This document shows, piece after piece, positions 35,623 through 48,009 of a stretch of 64,000 bases of DNA. The stretch spans positions 88,608 through 152,607 of the forward strand of contig DF237048.1 in NCBI GenBank assembly GCA_000708835.1, read 5' to 3'. Each line of letters starts with the position of its first letter. Position 1 is the first letter of the stretch. The notes below the pieces were generated by a model. It saw nothing but the letters and a program-made list of their open reading frames with translations. It was not told the origin of the DNA and ran no database searches. A program made the translations under genes and the position numbers. The DNA comes from Klebsormidium nitens. Lineage: Eukaryota > Streptophyta > Klebsormidiophyceae > Klebsormidiales > Klebsormidiaceae.

Positions 35623-36314
35623 GGTTGCAGGAGCTGATTGCAAAGGAGACTGTTGAGGTTGTTGGTACGATGTTGATTGCAGTTGCTGAGAATGGAGAGG
35701 ATTGCTGTATTTATCTGTTCAACTCTGCTGCGCACTTCAAATTTTCGCTGAACTTCCGAAGATGTCTGTCTTGAGGCTTCAGTCAGTCCAGGAAGCAGTC
35801 TTGGCCGCAGTCTACGACTGAGCTCAAGAGCTATCTCATCAACTATTGGCTGAAAAGTAGGGCCACGGATCGATCTTGGCTTCCCCTCGATGTGTGCCGT
35901 TGGATAAGGTACACTTGTTATCGGACGCCGCTAGGCCGTTTTACCTTGGGTTCAAATTTGAATCTGCGGACTTGCCACGTGGCAGTGCTTCCCAGTGGTT
36001 CTGGTGAAGCCGTTCGATTATAGCCTTTTGCTTATCGGACGCCGAAAATTCAACGACAAAAATCAGCTATCCATGCCCCTGTTTTTCAACGAATTACCGT
36101 CCAGAAAGGCCCTCCAGACCGTGCGCCAAATTCCCAGCCTTGCAATCACGACTCACGGTCACCTCGACTACGGTAGAGAGAACTTGGAACAGTCCGAGAG
36201 AGCAGAAAGTCAGAGCGGTACAAAGCAACGCCCCTTGCGCCACTTCCCATGCAAAGTCTCTCGCAATCACACAGCAATCCAACTTCCAGTTCCCTTCGCC
36301 ACCAATTCGCCACC
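35623..36314. promoter_or_regulatory. Bidirectional H2B/H2A promoter
   Basis: These 692 bp separate the two start codons. On the H2B side, GATAAATAC (minus strand, about 35704-35712) is a possible TATA element about 85 bp before the ATG. A 13-nt motif, TTATCGGACGCCG, occurs twice in direct orientation at 35918-35930 and 36032-36044. A perfect 10-bp palindrome with a G-box core, GCCACGTGGC, lies between them at 35974-35983. CACGGATCG near 35864 resembles the plant histone octamer (CGCGGATC). Joint regulation of both genes is inferred. Confidence 0.7.
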
Positions 36315-36692
36315 ATGTCAGGACGCGGCAAGGCCTCCGGCAAGAAGTCTGTGAGCCGCAGCGCAAAGGCTGGGCTCCAGTTCCCCGTGGGGAGAATCGC
36401 CAGGTATCTCAAGGCTGGCAAGTATGCCACCCGTGTGGGTGCCGGCGCTCCTGTTTACCTCGCCGCCGTGCTTGAATACCTCGCGGCTGAGGTTCTGGAG
36501 CTGGCAGGCAACGCCTCCAGGGACAACAAGAAGACCAGGATCGTCCCCAGGCACATCCAGCTCGCGGTCAGGAACGACGAGGAGCTGAGCAAGCTGCTGG
36601 GCAACGTCACCATCGCCGCAGGAGGTGTCCTCCCCAACATCCACTCTGTGCTGCTCCCCAAGAAGAACGTCAAGGGTGGGGCTGCCGAGTAA
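36315..36692 (+). CDS. H2A: Histone H2A (125 aa, intronless)
   Basis: The ATG at 36315 (context GCCACCATG) opens a 125-residue frame ending in TAA. The N-tail [20 protein letters not shown] is followed by [18 protein letters not shown], the acidic-patch region [36 protein letters not shown] and [13 protein letters not shown], the canonical H2A core. The short tail NVKGGAAE lacks both the SQ(E/D)phi motif of H2A.X and the SPKK repeats of many land-plant H2As, so this is a plain core H2A. It partners with the divergent H2B gene. An in-frame upstream reading exists but starts without a good context and is not H2A. Confidence 0.98.
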   Translation: MSGRGKASGKKSVSRSAKAGLQFPVGRIARYLKAGKYATRVGAGAPVYLAAVLEYLAAEVLELAGNASRDNKKTRIVPRHIQLAVRNDEELSKLLGNVTIAAGGVLPNIHSVLLPKKNVKGGAAE

Positions 36693-36735
36693 ATGCGCAC
36701 CAAGCGCAAGGCCTAGTGCCGAACACAACCAAACT

Positions 36736-36751
36736 GGTGTTTTCTAACACC
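36736..36751 (+). terminator. Histone-type 3' stem-loop of H2A
   Basis: GGTGTTTTCTAACACC, 43 bases after the H2A stop, folds into a 6-bp stem with a TTCT loop. It is identical to the hairpin after H2B. Confidence 0.88.
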
Positions 36752-39700
36752 ACCCCTGTTTCAGAGATTGATCAGCTTTGCGGTCTGGTGCGGATTGTTT
36801 GTTGCTAGGATCCAGTCTACTTTGGACAGAACCTGTGCAGTGCTTACTTGTCTTGATATGAAGCCTCCAGGGATTCTACAAGCACAAACAAAGTACTGAT
36901 TCTGTGAACAAGCACTTGATCCTCTCTGCTTGTCTTTCTGACAATCTACTTGAAACCAGATGTAGAGACCAGTCAGGATCTGTACGCAAGTAAGCTTCTG
37001 TAGTTTCACAGGTAGTCTATTAAAGCTCTAGTCAGCCAAGTCTCTGCAGAGGCGTCGGAGTACAAAAATACATACAGTGACGGATAGAGCGCTTGTTCCT
37101 GGGAGGTGTATATGGTGTTTGATATTTGACTCTGAAAACCAATGGGTACTTGAGATTCTGCAGCTTGCGGCTTCACAGAGCTCCATATGTGTTTGAATCT
37201 CAATCACTGTAAAACGTATCATGTTGTTTGAGCAGCAAGCACCAAGCCTGTTAGCATGTTATGTGTGTGAATCAGCTTGCATCCACTCCTGCACAACTAA
37301 CCACTTTTATCACCATGGCCTGGAGATGCAATCAATTGCAATAGACTGCAGTGCTCCATTGGTACATGCCATGCTGCATACTTACGGTAGTCTTGACAAG
37401 GTGGGCATGAAACATGAGCAAGTAGCCCACTCTTTTGGACATTTTGCATGTCCCATGTCTGTGAGGATGACCCAGGAAGATATGTGCAGTGCTTAAAATG
37501 GAGTGGCCGCTACAGTGACTGCGCTGCACGTTCAATGACACACTGATCAAAGAACGCATGCTTTCTTTCCAGCAGAATATGGGCGACTGGAAGATTTAGT
37601 ACGCCCCTGTTGAACTCGAAACTGCAATTGTCATGCAGAAACAGAGTACATAGTCATATATTGCATACTTCTTGAGGACCTCACAGGAGAAAGTGAGAGT
37701 GATTGTGGGTGCCGGGCGAATGGGTACTTAGTATACCGATCGGATACAACCGGCCATGCTCAGCGCAGCGGCACGTCTGACTCACGGCCCTGTCGAGCTG
37801 ATTAATATTAATATACATTCATACATGAGCACTCTCCCAACGTATTGCCTCCCTTTACAATCTACAGTCGATCTTACCTACAAATCCCCTTCGAATATAC
37901 ATCTTCTCGGCGGCCGTACCCTCGATCAGACCAGTACAGTCTCGGTGTCAGCCTTTATACAAGGTTAGACATCGCAGCATGCAACCAAAAAGAGCATCAA
38001 TGTATGTAATCTTGACGTCAACCTAAATGTTTGAGCAGACATGCTGCAGTAGCGCCCACGTATGTATATCGAAAGGCCTGGGACAATCTCTGAACCCGGT
38101 TGCTTGCCAGCCATGCAACGACGTACTTAATCACGACGTACTGAATCAATGCGACCAGGGTACTCAACAGACTCAAGGATCAGCTTTAATTGTGGAGTTT
38201 ATTATACGGGCCTCTGCAGCTTGACTTTTGCTCACGTCAGAAAGAGTCGGCGAGCCGAGCAATCTGCGAATCGAGCAGGTGTTTATAATCTGCTCGACCG
38301 GAAGGAAGAAACAGATTCCAAGCTAGCAGCGAATTATTGGGCTACTGTAAAGCATGTGCGTTTGCAGAAGGAGTCTGGCCATATCTAGCTAATCGAGTGT
38401 ACTTCGCAGTACTCGCAGTGCACTTTGCCAGGATCTAGTCTCAAGCTAGCTCTGCCTAGGAAACCTTCCATTCGACTCCACCATAATGGCGTAAAAACCT
38501 GCCTGCCACGAGGCTATCGAGTCCCCAGATTATTAGCATTTGCAGTTGATTGATCGGACACGAGGGCTTCATGGCATCTGAAGAACGTTCTCAGTGTTCT
38601 ATGAACCGTCACTGCTTTCATCCTTGTCGACGTGCAGGCATTTCGCTATAGCCCCACCTCCACGCGATCAGTGACTGGCTTGGTTTCTTCCATAAGGATC
38701 TGCATAGAGAAAGTGGAAAGGGTTTCTGTATCCAACAGCTGTCAGATCAGGCTGAATTCGAGAGAGGGGCGAATAAATTGTTTTAAAGAAGTACCACGAT
38801 GGAGAATATGATAACTGACATTCAAGAGCGCCGCCGTTCGACACCGCAGCACGAAAGCCGACCTAAACTGTTAGCAGTTAGATTGGACTCCGATGCCGGG
38901 AACCCTTCTGTGCAAATTTCCTCCCGCTTGTGGCGGAAGGATTATGACCTTGACGGAGAGGCCTGCAACATTTAAGGGTCCAGCTTCTTTCGTCCCTTTT
39001 ACTCAACTCGTGGGCAAAGTCAATCTTTGTCAGCCGGATCGGCTAATGGTGATCCAAACACAGTCGTGCCATACGTCGAGATAGCCGCTGGTGACATTTG
39101 ACAACTTTATCTCTCAACCGTGATAAGAAGACGACCAGTATCAGAGCGTCGAAGAGTGTAAGGGACGTGGCACGTTGGATGTTTTTGATAGGACCGCACG
39201 TTGAACGACAATCCTTCATACTGACGATCCGTTGAACGGCAGACGGCAAACGACCAACGCCACTATCCTGGGCTCGACCGCTTTTTTCCCCTTTTTTGAC
39301 AGCTCTTCAGGGGCGGTCCGTTGAAAGAAAGGCAGCGAGTCCTCTCTAGCGGATATCCCTAGCTAGTTTACGTTCCATCCGAATACTCCACCGTTTTTGG
39401 ATCAATCCACGTGGGTGTACGCAATACGTGAAGACGAGCTTTTTTATTGCTGCTCGTCTGCACTTCTCCTCGATCGAGAGCGGCGGCTGACCCACGTGGC
39501 TCAATCGCGGCCAAAACCTGATAAGAATCGACTCGGACACCAACTGCACGCAAAACGAAGCGTAGCGGCAGGCGGTGGCCTTTAACATCTGCAAAACCTG
39601 GGGAAAGTATGGTGACCCGATCGTCGGGCGCGGACGGGGTTGCCAAGACTCGTGCCAACGTCGCTGACTTCGGAAAGGGGCAGCGCGGCGGAGTGATGCA

Positions 39701-40351
39701 GCCAGCGCTCCAGACGGCGGCGTGACGGAAAAACTGATCGACAACCAGAGTGAACGTGAAGGCTGTTGATTGCTGGAGAAGTAAAACTAGATTGCGTTCA
39801 GAGGGGTTTACAGTTCACGAACACAAAAGGAAGGAAGGGAAAAGACAGGACGGAGGAGCGGGTTGACGGTTGCTAACGTCAAACCGACCGTTGAACTTCT
39901 GGATGCACGAGTCGTGTGCTTAGCTTTTTGCCCGGCGTTCGACTTTTTCAAAACGTTGTCGAAGGTCAGACGATGCGCGCTTTAGAGTCTGAGGACCAAA
40001 ACCAGACTGGGGAGGAGGGACCGCGGCTTCCTTCAAGAGAAAGAATGAAATACTCAGAGAACAAGAGGACCTATCAGGACACCATTGGAAGATAGAAATC
40101 GATGCAGGCGGGAATAAGAAGCGGGCTCAGATGATCTCAGCCGGGCTCTGGCGTGCATTACACAAGCCACCGGAGGATCATCATAGCCAACACAATCTGA
40201 ACCTTTATAATGATTGCACTGCCGCTCGTTTGTCTTTGTTCTATGGCACAGGGATCCAATCACAATTTCAGACGATATGATGGCACTCTTTGCTGACTGT
40301 AGAAGCAATATATAGCTGCGAAGTCCAAGGAACTATCAACCGTTTCTTACT

Positions 40352-40397
40352 CAGTGTTCTCAAAGCTTTCATTTCAGTGTTCTCAAAGCTTTCATTT
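40352..40397 (+). repeat. Perfect 23-bp tandem duplication
   Basis: A 23-bp unit beginning CAGTGTTCTCAAAGC is repeated twice without interruption at 40352-40374 and 40375-40397. It has no coding context. Confidence 0.95.
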
Positions 40398-43300
40398 AAT
40401 CAGTCGACTTTGACTGCTTATACCGTCTCCGGCAAGAGACATGCTAGACTCAAAAATGGGGTCGGAAAGAGAGGGCAAAGGGGCTCTTTTCTTGGTTCGG
40501 GGAATGCTTGCAACCCAGTGTCACCTCTGGCCATGGTAACTTCCGACAGCCCCTTCGCTATGGACAGTTCTCGATTTTCGTGGCGGCCAGTCGTATCAAA
40601 GTGGAGGCTACGTACAGTTCAAAGATTCAAACTGAGAAAAAAGACAAACAGCGTGTACGTGCCGTCAGAGGGGCAAAGCTAAGCAAGAACTCAGAGCATG
40701 GCTCCGGAGCGCACGTCATCATCAGCGTTCAAGTATCAATCAAGCCTCTGCTATGTGACCCGCAACCGTCTATAGTAGAGCGGCCGGAGGAAACCCCTGA
40801 AAGCAGATAAAACAATCACCCCGACTTCAAGTAATTTCTCGCACCTTGTTGCGGCATCCGTTGATTTGGAGCTGATGGCAATCATACGCATAGTGTAGAC
40901 GGCTCCGACTGGACGATACTACCCGCTGTTGGCCTCGCTGACGTCCAAGGGGGTAATGATCATCACCGTAGCTATCAGAACAACATGACAGCTTCGAGAC
41001 CTTAGAGACAAGTTGGTAATGTCTGAACGCTCGAATGAGAGCAAAGTCTGGAATTTTCAACCGGCACGCTTCGCCACCCCGTGCGCCCGTTTGCAACAGA
41101 GGAGCTAGCCGAGATGGCTGGGATAAAGCCGCCCGGCTCCACAGAAAGCTTTTTCGCCTCGGGCAGACTGCCCATCTAGACAGGACACTGATGAATCCGC
41201 TGCTTGAATTTGACAAGCTCAGAACCCGAAAGGTACATAATTTTGAGACGAGTGCAAGCCAATCATGCCGGAAATCAACCGGCCGGAAAACTCACAAGAG
41301 AGGTCTGTGAGGCGGCTATTTGTTCCTTAGAAAATTCTCTCGTCGAGCGTTTGAATCGTACGCGTGTCATCATCGGCAGACAGCAGAGAGCAGAAACCAT
41401 CCTCATTTGCTGCCTACTCTGACTTGCATACAATGAGTGGAGCTTTCTAGGTTTTGAAGAGCGTACATCAATCGCGTCGGCGGCACATCCATTAAAGAAC
41501 AGAACACGATGAAGTGATGAAGCCGCAGTACCGAACGCGGCGGCTTTAGAGCGAGTTGTACTAGGCGCATGTGCCCGATCTCAGCAAACAATGATCGTGG
41601 AAGAGCCGAAGAGCACACTTTGTGTACCCCACCACGCAAGCAACGTTTTCTGCTCCCATTTCCGAGCGGTATCCGTTTTGAGTAGGCCATGGCATTCCGT
41701 CCATGCATTCCGTCCGAAAAAGGTGGGCTCTGAGTGTGGCCCTTGGAAAGAGTCTGAGTGGTTGAATTTCGCTCGCGGAAATGCGGTCACTTTGGTCGAA
41801 CCGGTGAAGCTTGAGCCGCTCTGCCATTTGAGGGAGGGGCTCGACAGTTGCAACTGAGGAGAGGTTTGCGACCCCAGGGACTCCCTTCTTCATTACCTTA
41901 AGAAACCGTTTCATAAGGAAAGACTGGAATCACGATTGGATATTCTGGATGCTAGGAGATCTATGTGTCGTCCAGCAATTGATTCTTGAGACATATCGGA
42001 GTGTACACACGGAGCGGGCAGCAGGTCGCTGGATTGGAGGCGCTCCCGTTTGTCTTGATTGCGAAATGACCTATGCGGTTCAGACAGTTCCAAGCGCATA
42101 CTCAGACGTAGCCAAGCGGATCCGTCGACGAGCATCGGGATATGTTGCAACATGTCTGAAAAACGATTGAAATTCTGCAAGAAGCCTGCGCTTACAGACG
42201 TCACCTGGTGCTACACATAGCCTGGGTTCAATACATATTTGGAAGAGGTTGAAACAGTAAGGCTCCTTGGCAAGTCTCTACTTGGAGATTAGTGGGCTCA
42301 ATCGTGACAGCCACAAATTGGGCCCGGTAGGCTGTCTGTAACCCGAGGCGCCGTCATTTCGGCACTTCGTTGATAGATGACTGCCCAACGCAACAACGAC
42401 CTTTGTCTCTTGCACGCTCAAGAGACGTTACCAGAGTTGAGAAAGTCGAGAGAAAGCTCCATACTCGACTGCTGCACACAACAACTGAGAGCAATATGGC
42501 GTACCGGTGGTGGAAAGCCACCGGCCCCTCAAACACGAACATGCATACCGCACGGAGACCTGGCGAATAATACGCGCATGATGCGAGGGCTCTCACGAAC
42601 CCCCAAGAAACCAGGCCGACGTATGAACCACATCATACGTGGTATTCAAAGGGATTATGCACGTGGCAGCTCAGAGCCGGTTCGGATTGGAGTGGGTCGT
42701 GTGCCCAGGAATTGGGAGCCGGCCTCATAACCACAGCTTTCCGAGGTCACACAATCTCATTATCAACGGTCAAGTACGCCAGAATCTGCAGATCAAATCT
42801 GGCGCCGACGTTGAAAATTCCACACGGCTGTCAACTTCAACTGGTTACTCAAATCTCAATGGTGCACTGAGGCGGTCCGAAGACGGCATACTTTTATATA
42901 TCTCCACCAAGCAAGAATGGAAGCTAGGACTGTGCCAAAGGAGAGCGATTGCGCTTGAGGCATCGACGCAAGCTTACCTGCCTCAGACTTGACAGAAGGT
43001 AGTCGTGCTTAAGGACAGACCTGTTTTTAGGCGGCCACGGCTTGACAGGCTCTCCTAGATCATCAATGATTTGTAGCATCTCAAGACTCTGGAAAGAGTC
43101 GGAGTACCACGTTAGACAGCCCGTGGCTCAATGAGCCTCAGACCAAGGACTCTTGAACGGTGAGCAAATTCAGTAGTCCTGGCCGTACTGATCATTGCCA
43201 CGTGTCTAATCTTAATGTACGCTGATAACCGCTGGTGCCTTTGGCGACCGCGCCAGAGCACACAAGACGTCCTCGCTGGGTAAACCGGATGGGTTTTTAA

Positions 43301-43581
43301 AAGTCTTGACCCATAATGGTACAACAAAACTGGCCAAGGGATTAAGGAGACGATTGAGTACGGCTTCAAGAACCGGCAGGCGCACTCGTTAGGGATAAGC
43401 CGAACTTGAAGGGGCAAGCCGCTGTCGCTTTGACGTCTCAATGAATCGGTCGTCCTCCGGCCTTCACGCACAACTTGAGCCGGATCATCTGTGACTTAGA
43501 CGGGCCATCTCGGTCAGATTAAGACCATTGGGAGTGCTTGGATACCCAGTCTAGCAGCTATTCGTCATAGCCACGGCTGCC

Positions 43582-43605
43582 GTCTCGCCCCGGGTCTCGC
43601 CCCGG
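43582..43605 (+). repeat. Perfect 12-bp tandem duplication
   Basis: GTCTCGCCCCGG is repeated twice, followed by a third partial GTCTCG. Confidence 0.9.
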
Positions 43606-43912
43606 GTCTCGTTGCGGACCTAGCAAAACTCAGTGACGAAAGACGAGACCGCCCACTAGCCCCTGATCCTTAAGCCAAGAACAAATTGTGCTCTCTCCGC
43701 ATCGACACTTTTCCCTTCTATTTGAAAGAGCTCCAGAGCTACGAGCACAGACAACAGTGAGTTTTGATTGATCCGGGTGGTCGGTTGCGCTGCACCCGCC
43801 GTTTGTAAAAAGGCCTCGGAAAAGGAGGTACGATTGCAGCAGATCAACAGCACGCACGTATGATTTTCAAGCCTTTAAGTGAAGGGGTACGTAGTTGGTA
43901 AAGTCTCTTAGA

Positions 43913-43942
43913 GTCTCTTCTGGGACAGTCTCTTCTGGGACT
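43913..43942 (+). repeat. Perfect 15-bp tandem duplication
   Basis: AGTCTCTTCTGGGAC is present twice head to tail, preceded by a partial copy (AGTCTCTTAG). Confidence 0.9.
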
Positions 43943-46900
43943 GTCTTGCTCATGATTCCAGATGTTCTGTTTTCAATCCAGGTCGATCTGGATCCTGAAC
44001 CTAAAGCTTGAAGAGTTTCCGAACTTGAGGTTGCTCTGTTGTTGGGCTGCACAGACGGGTACAACACTTTCGCCACTCTTACGGTACTCTGTGGGTCCAT
44101 CCCTCTGGCGAATCGGCTTGATGAGGTGGCTTGGAAGAGCATCGAGGCACCTTTCCCCGCTGCGATCTCTCGCAACCGATCTCAGAGAGTGTTCCTCCTT
44201 GCCAACACATACATACTGGTAGTTGACAGAGCTACCAGACAAGGAGACGTGGTGAATGCGAAGTGAGCAAAAGCAGAGCAGTCGAACGAGATTTCGAGCG
44301 AGTGCCAGCTGCAATTGTGATTACACGAACCGACTGCGAGCGAATGTGCCGTACACATGCACAAAATGGATCTCTCTATTCTCAATCCGAGCTGAATCCG
44401 AGCTACTTTGCGTGATGTGAAACAATTTAACGTTGAAGCGCTGTGCTTGCTGAGGCGAAGGCTGGGCTGTCCAAATTTCTTGAGGCGAGTCAGTAATTCT
44501 CACTTGTTGTGTGACCGTGTTAATCAAAAATGAGTGATTCAAGATCAAAGCTGGCCGTCCAGCCCAGCTACGATGAACCAAAGCTGAAAGCCGCAAAAAC
44601 GAAGAGCGCCCTTGTTGCTAGCGCCAGCACGGCGTGGCGCGTCCGAATCATTGTGTAACCGGAGTTTGTAAGTAGGCCAAGAGCACATTCGTATCAAGCA
44701 AGCGACGTCGCTCGCGCCATGCAAAGTAGGAGCACAGAAATGGCCCATTACCATCTCATGTCCGACCGGACGCTCCGTCCTCGAACAACTTGAAGTGGGC
44801 GCCCGGATGACTACAAGGAAGCTAGCTGTTTGGTTGTGCAGCGATCGACGAAGTATGCAATGAGCGGTTTGCTTGAAAAGTTCAAAGCTTGAGCGGCTCT
44901 GACACAAGCAGGGAAAAATCGGTCGACGTCTTTGAGAAGCGGCCCGAACTCCCAACTCTCCCTTTTCATTGCCAAAAAATCAAAGTGCTTGCGTGGTCGA
45001 CATCTTCCATGCTCTCCGGACCCTAGTAGTTTTCAAATATCCCAAGGAAAGCACTGCGAATCGTGTTTCAAGAAAGATCAAACGCATGCATGCGAGCAGA
45101 GCTGACGTAAGCAGAGTGCCGCCGTTCCCCAACTGTACCAGCTGGGTGCGTGCCGCACGGCTTGAACTGCGCTAAGGGCCTAGAAACGTACGCAGATGCG
45201 GTCAAGATAAGGGCAGACGAGCACCCGGCCGGGAGCCCTTGCACTAAGTTTCAGCATATCTTAATCTAGCAGAAACCACCTAGTAGACGTCCTGCATGCA
45301 GGCGCTCGACAAAGCTAGGCCGGGGTTCGATACACATATATATAGAAAAGACATCAACAACCGGCCCTGACTGTTTGCATATAAATCGTTTTCCTACGAG
45401 ATTAGCGTTCGGCAACTCTTCCGCGTCTCTAAAAGCAAGGAGAGCTGATGGGCTTCACGAGAATTGATTTTAAGCTCACAATGCGTTCGCTAATCGGCAC
45501 CTTCCCTTGGATTCAATGACTATGAAGACTTCGTCATCAGCAATAAAGAGCAGCATGCATATATGTTGCAAGCCACTAAGCTACTTAGCGCCTCTTTCTT
45601 GCAAAGCAACACAAAAATAACACGCGAGCACAAAACAGTGTCGGCGACAAGATAATTCTAAACGCAGACAAGGCCGCAACATCGGGAACCAGGCGCTCCG
45701 CTACAAGGGCATCATCGAAAGCGTGCAGAGAGTCATGTGATGACGCTTGCGGACGTCAGCAGCGGATACTTTTTGGCATGCCATTTTCAACCTGTTTCCC
45801 GGCGTTCCGTCCGCTGCGCTTCCTTTGTTTCCGGCGCGCGGAATCGCGATTTATTGTTGAAAGTGGCGAAGCCGTAGGAATGGGTTTGAAACCGTCGCTG
45901 TACGACTTGGCCTTTCTCTAGAGGTTTCGCGCCGGTATCCGCGACTTCTAAACCCTTAAAAATCTGTCCCGCATACGCAGAGGAGAACTCCCAAGTCCGG
46001 ACTTACATTTATTTAGTTTGCGAATCATTGTTTACGATTTATCGAGGCCGTCTGTGACGATTATCGACGGTTTGCGACAGTCGGCAATTCTCGGCGCTTC
46101 TGTCGTAGGCCGTCGATGAACTAGTTACAATCTTTTATAGACTCCGAACCCTCCGATATAAAATAAAGTTTGGTGTGAAGTATCGAGGGTTGAAAGTTAT
46201 TTTAAGTACATCCAAACAACTTTTGACGGTTTATAATTGCTCTTACACAACAGTCGAAATGAGCCCCGACAAACCCCCAGATGGCATGCCTTACGGAGCA
46301 GAAGGCTCCCGTTCTAGTTTGGGTTATAATCTAAACAATCGGGCCAACTACTGCAACAGGCAAAGCAGTCGCTTGAATCGCCAAAATGAAGTTCGTCGGC
46401 AGACCGAACGGCTCAGCTTGAAAAAAGAGGATCTAAACAATGAAAGCATACAAATAATCTTAAAGTAATCGGCGATGTCATACGAGCGGTCCGCACGTAA
46501 AATCTGAAGTTCCGTACAAGGCTTCCACGTTATATTCAGCCGGATCACTGGCGACCAAAAGGGTCGCGTCTTGAGAAGATCGATCAAGGCCATGGCTCTG
46601 GCGCAATGAAAGCGCGTCACGCACGCACAGGAGCCGTTGAAAGATTGATTCTGGATTTATCAATGAATATGGCTCAAGGTCTGGCATCATTGCACCGAAT
46701 CTATATTGCTGACTCCGCTCAAAAATCTCAGAACAAGTCGGAACCTTGGCCAATCTCTCCAAAGGACACGAATACCCTGCTCGGCTATCGAATGTCTCAG
46801 ATCGCTTGGAATAGGTAACTTCGACTGCGGTCAATGGGAAGGACGTAAGTATGTGTGGAAACAAATCCAAACTAATCCTACCAAAGGCAATCGTCAAGAC

Positions 46901-47600
46901 AGTGCCGACGTTGGAGGAATAACTCACAGTGGATCAAATGCCTGGCGCTCAAAAACCTGCAGATGGGCCGAATATTGGCACATAGAAGAGAATAGAACTA
47001 CCTCGATTCTGGTTCGCTACGCTAACAGAGCTTCTTATGAGTGGCGTTCGACCTGCCAGTGGGGAGATTGTCATTCGGTGTCTGCTGATATCTATCCAAC
47101 CGGTGAATTTTACTTCAGTCCCCCGAGCAGAAGTCCGTGGAAAGGACCAGCGCCCTTTTAAGCTCGGAACGGAAAGCCGGCTGCTTTACGAAGAATGTCA
47201 CAATTGACTAGCAGCTGTAGGAATCGAGACTTACAAGTCGCCGCAAAGGAGGAAAGTATGAATGTATGCATGTGGCTCAGAGCGAAAGCCGAGTGGATCG
47301 TGGTCAAATCGCCCAGGAACTAGCAGCTTCTTAGCCACAGCTTATTCGGCATGGTCCCAACAACACCTTTCACTCATGCTCGGTACATTTCGTCCGCGTC
47401 GCAGATTATGTGAGTCGAGAAGCAGAAAGGGGGCCACAAGAAAAGACGTTGCGCGGCGTTCAAGCTGGAAATTTGCCACCTTTTTCTTGTCCGCAAAGCG
47501 ACAACCAGAACAGCTCTTCGAGAGGCTTTCCAGATCTTTAGAGCAACCGAGACTTGAATCGAGCGCTACGCTAAACAGCCAGGGGCTCGAACGGGTGTAA

Positions 47601-47825
47601 NNNNNNNNNNNNNNNNNNNNNNNNNNNNNNNNNNNNNNNNNNNNNNNNNNNNNNNNNNNNNNNNNNNNNNNNNNNNNNNNNNNNNNNNNNNNNNNNNNNN
47701 NNNNNNNNNNNNNNNNNNNNNNNNNNNNNNNNNNNNNNNNNNNNNNNNNNNNNNNNNNNNNNNNNNNNNNNNNNNNNNNNNNNNNNNNNNNNNNNNNNNN
47801 NNNNNNNNNNNNNNNNNNNNNNNNN
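47601..47825. other. Assembly gap (225 N)
   Basis: A run of 225 undetermined bases. Any frame crossing it is meaningless. Repeat-family sequence lies on the left side, and a tRNA-like/palindrome structure lies about 60-180 bp to the right. Confidence 1.
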
Positions 47826-47885
47826 GGGCTCACTTTTTACGCCACCCCTGGGCAACCTTTTTGCGCAGCCAGCCGCAAAACTTCG

Positions 47886-47963
47886 CGTTCTCGCTGGGAA
47901 TCGAACCCAGTCCGGTCACCGCATTTTTGTTAGAAGTATTTGCGCACTGCCACTCGGGCCACA
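47886..47963 (-). tRNA. tRNA-like sequence (probable pseudo-tRNA or SINE head)
   Basis: Read on the minus strand, TGGCCCGAGTGG (47950-47961) fits the tRNA D-arm/A-box. The T-arm CTGGG-TTCGATT-CCCAG (47894-47910) is a perfect 5-bp stem around a standard TTCGATT loop (B-box). Their spacing would allow a variable arm as in Leu/Ser tRNAs. The 3' acceptor strand (CGAGAAC) is not complemented by the sequence 5' of the A-box, which is instead part of a palindrome. A working tRNA is therefore unlikely; a tRNA-derived SINE or a rearranged tRNA gene is more likely. Confidence 0.5.
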
Positions 47964-48009
47964 CTGGCGCCAGTGTGGCCCGAGTGGCAGTGCGCAAATA
48001 CTTCTAACA
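47928..48009. repeat. Perfect 82-bp palindrome including half of the tRNA-like sequence
   Basis: Two 41-bp arms are exact reverse complements, meeting without spacer at GGC|GCC (47968/47969). The left arm covers the 5' half of the minus-strand tRNA-like sequence. It may be a genuine fold-back duplication or an artefact next to the gap. Confidence 0.95.

Larger units (their letters stand above)
36752..47600. other. Gene-poor region up to the assembly gap
   Basis: No frame shows a recognisable protein. The region includes single diverged copies of the repeat families that become dense after 48 kb: a GTGCTTGGATACCCAG...GTCATAGCCACGG copy near 43530, and GCACGTGGC...GTGCCCAGGAAT copies near 42660 and 47265. 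Short tandem duplications are listed separately. Confidence 0.4.

Noticed and set aside
34990-35637. 215-codon plus-strand frame with Leu/Gly-rich end
   Set aside because: Its second half is the exact antisense of H2B, so the composition is a by-product of histone codons.
35232-35735. 167-codon minus-strand frame over H2B
   Set aside because: It is an Arg/Ser/Pro-rich out-of-frame shadow of the H2B gene.
47342-47855. Frames running through the undetermined bases
   Set aside because: They exist only because Ns are not read as stops.
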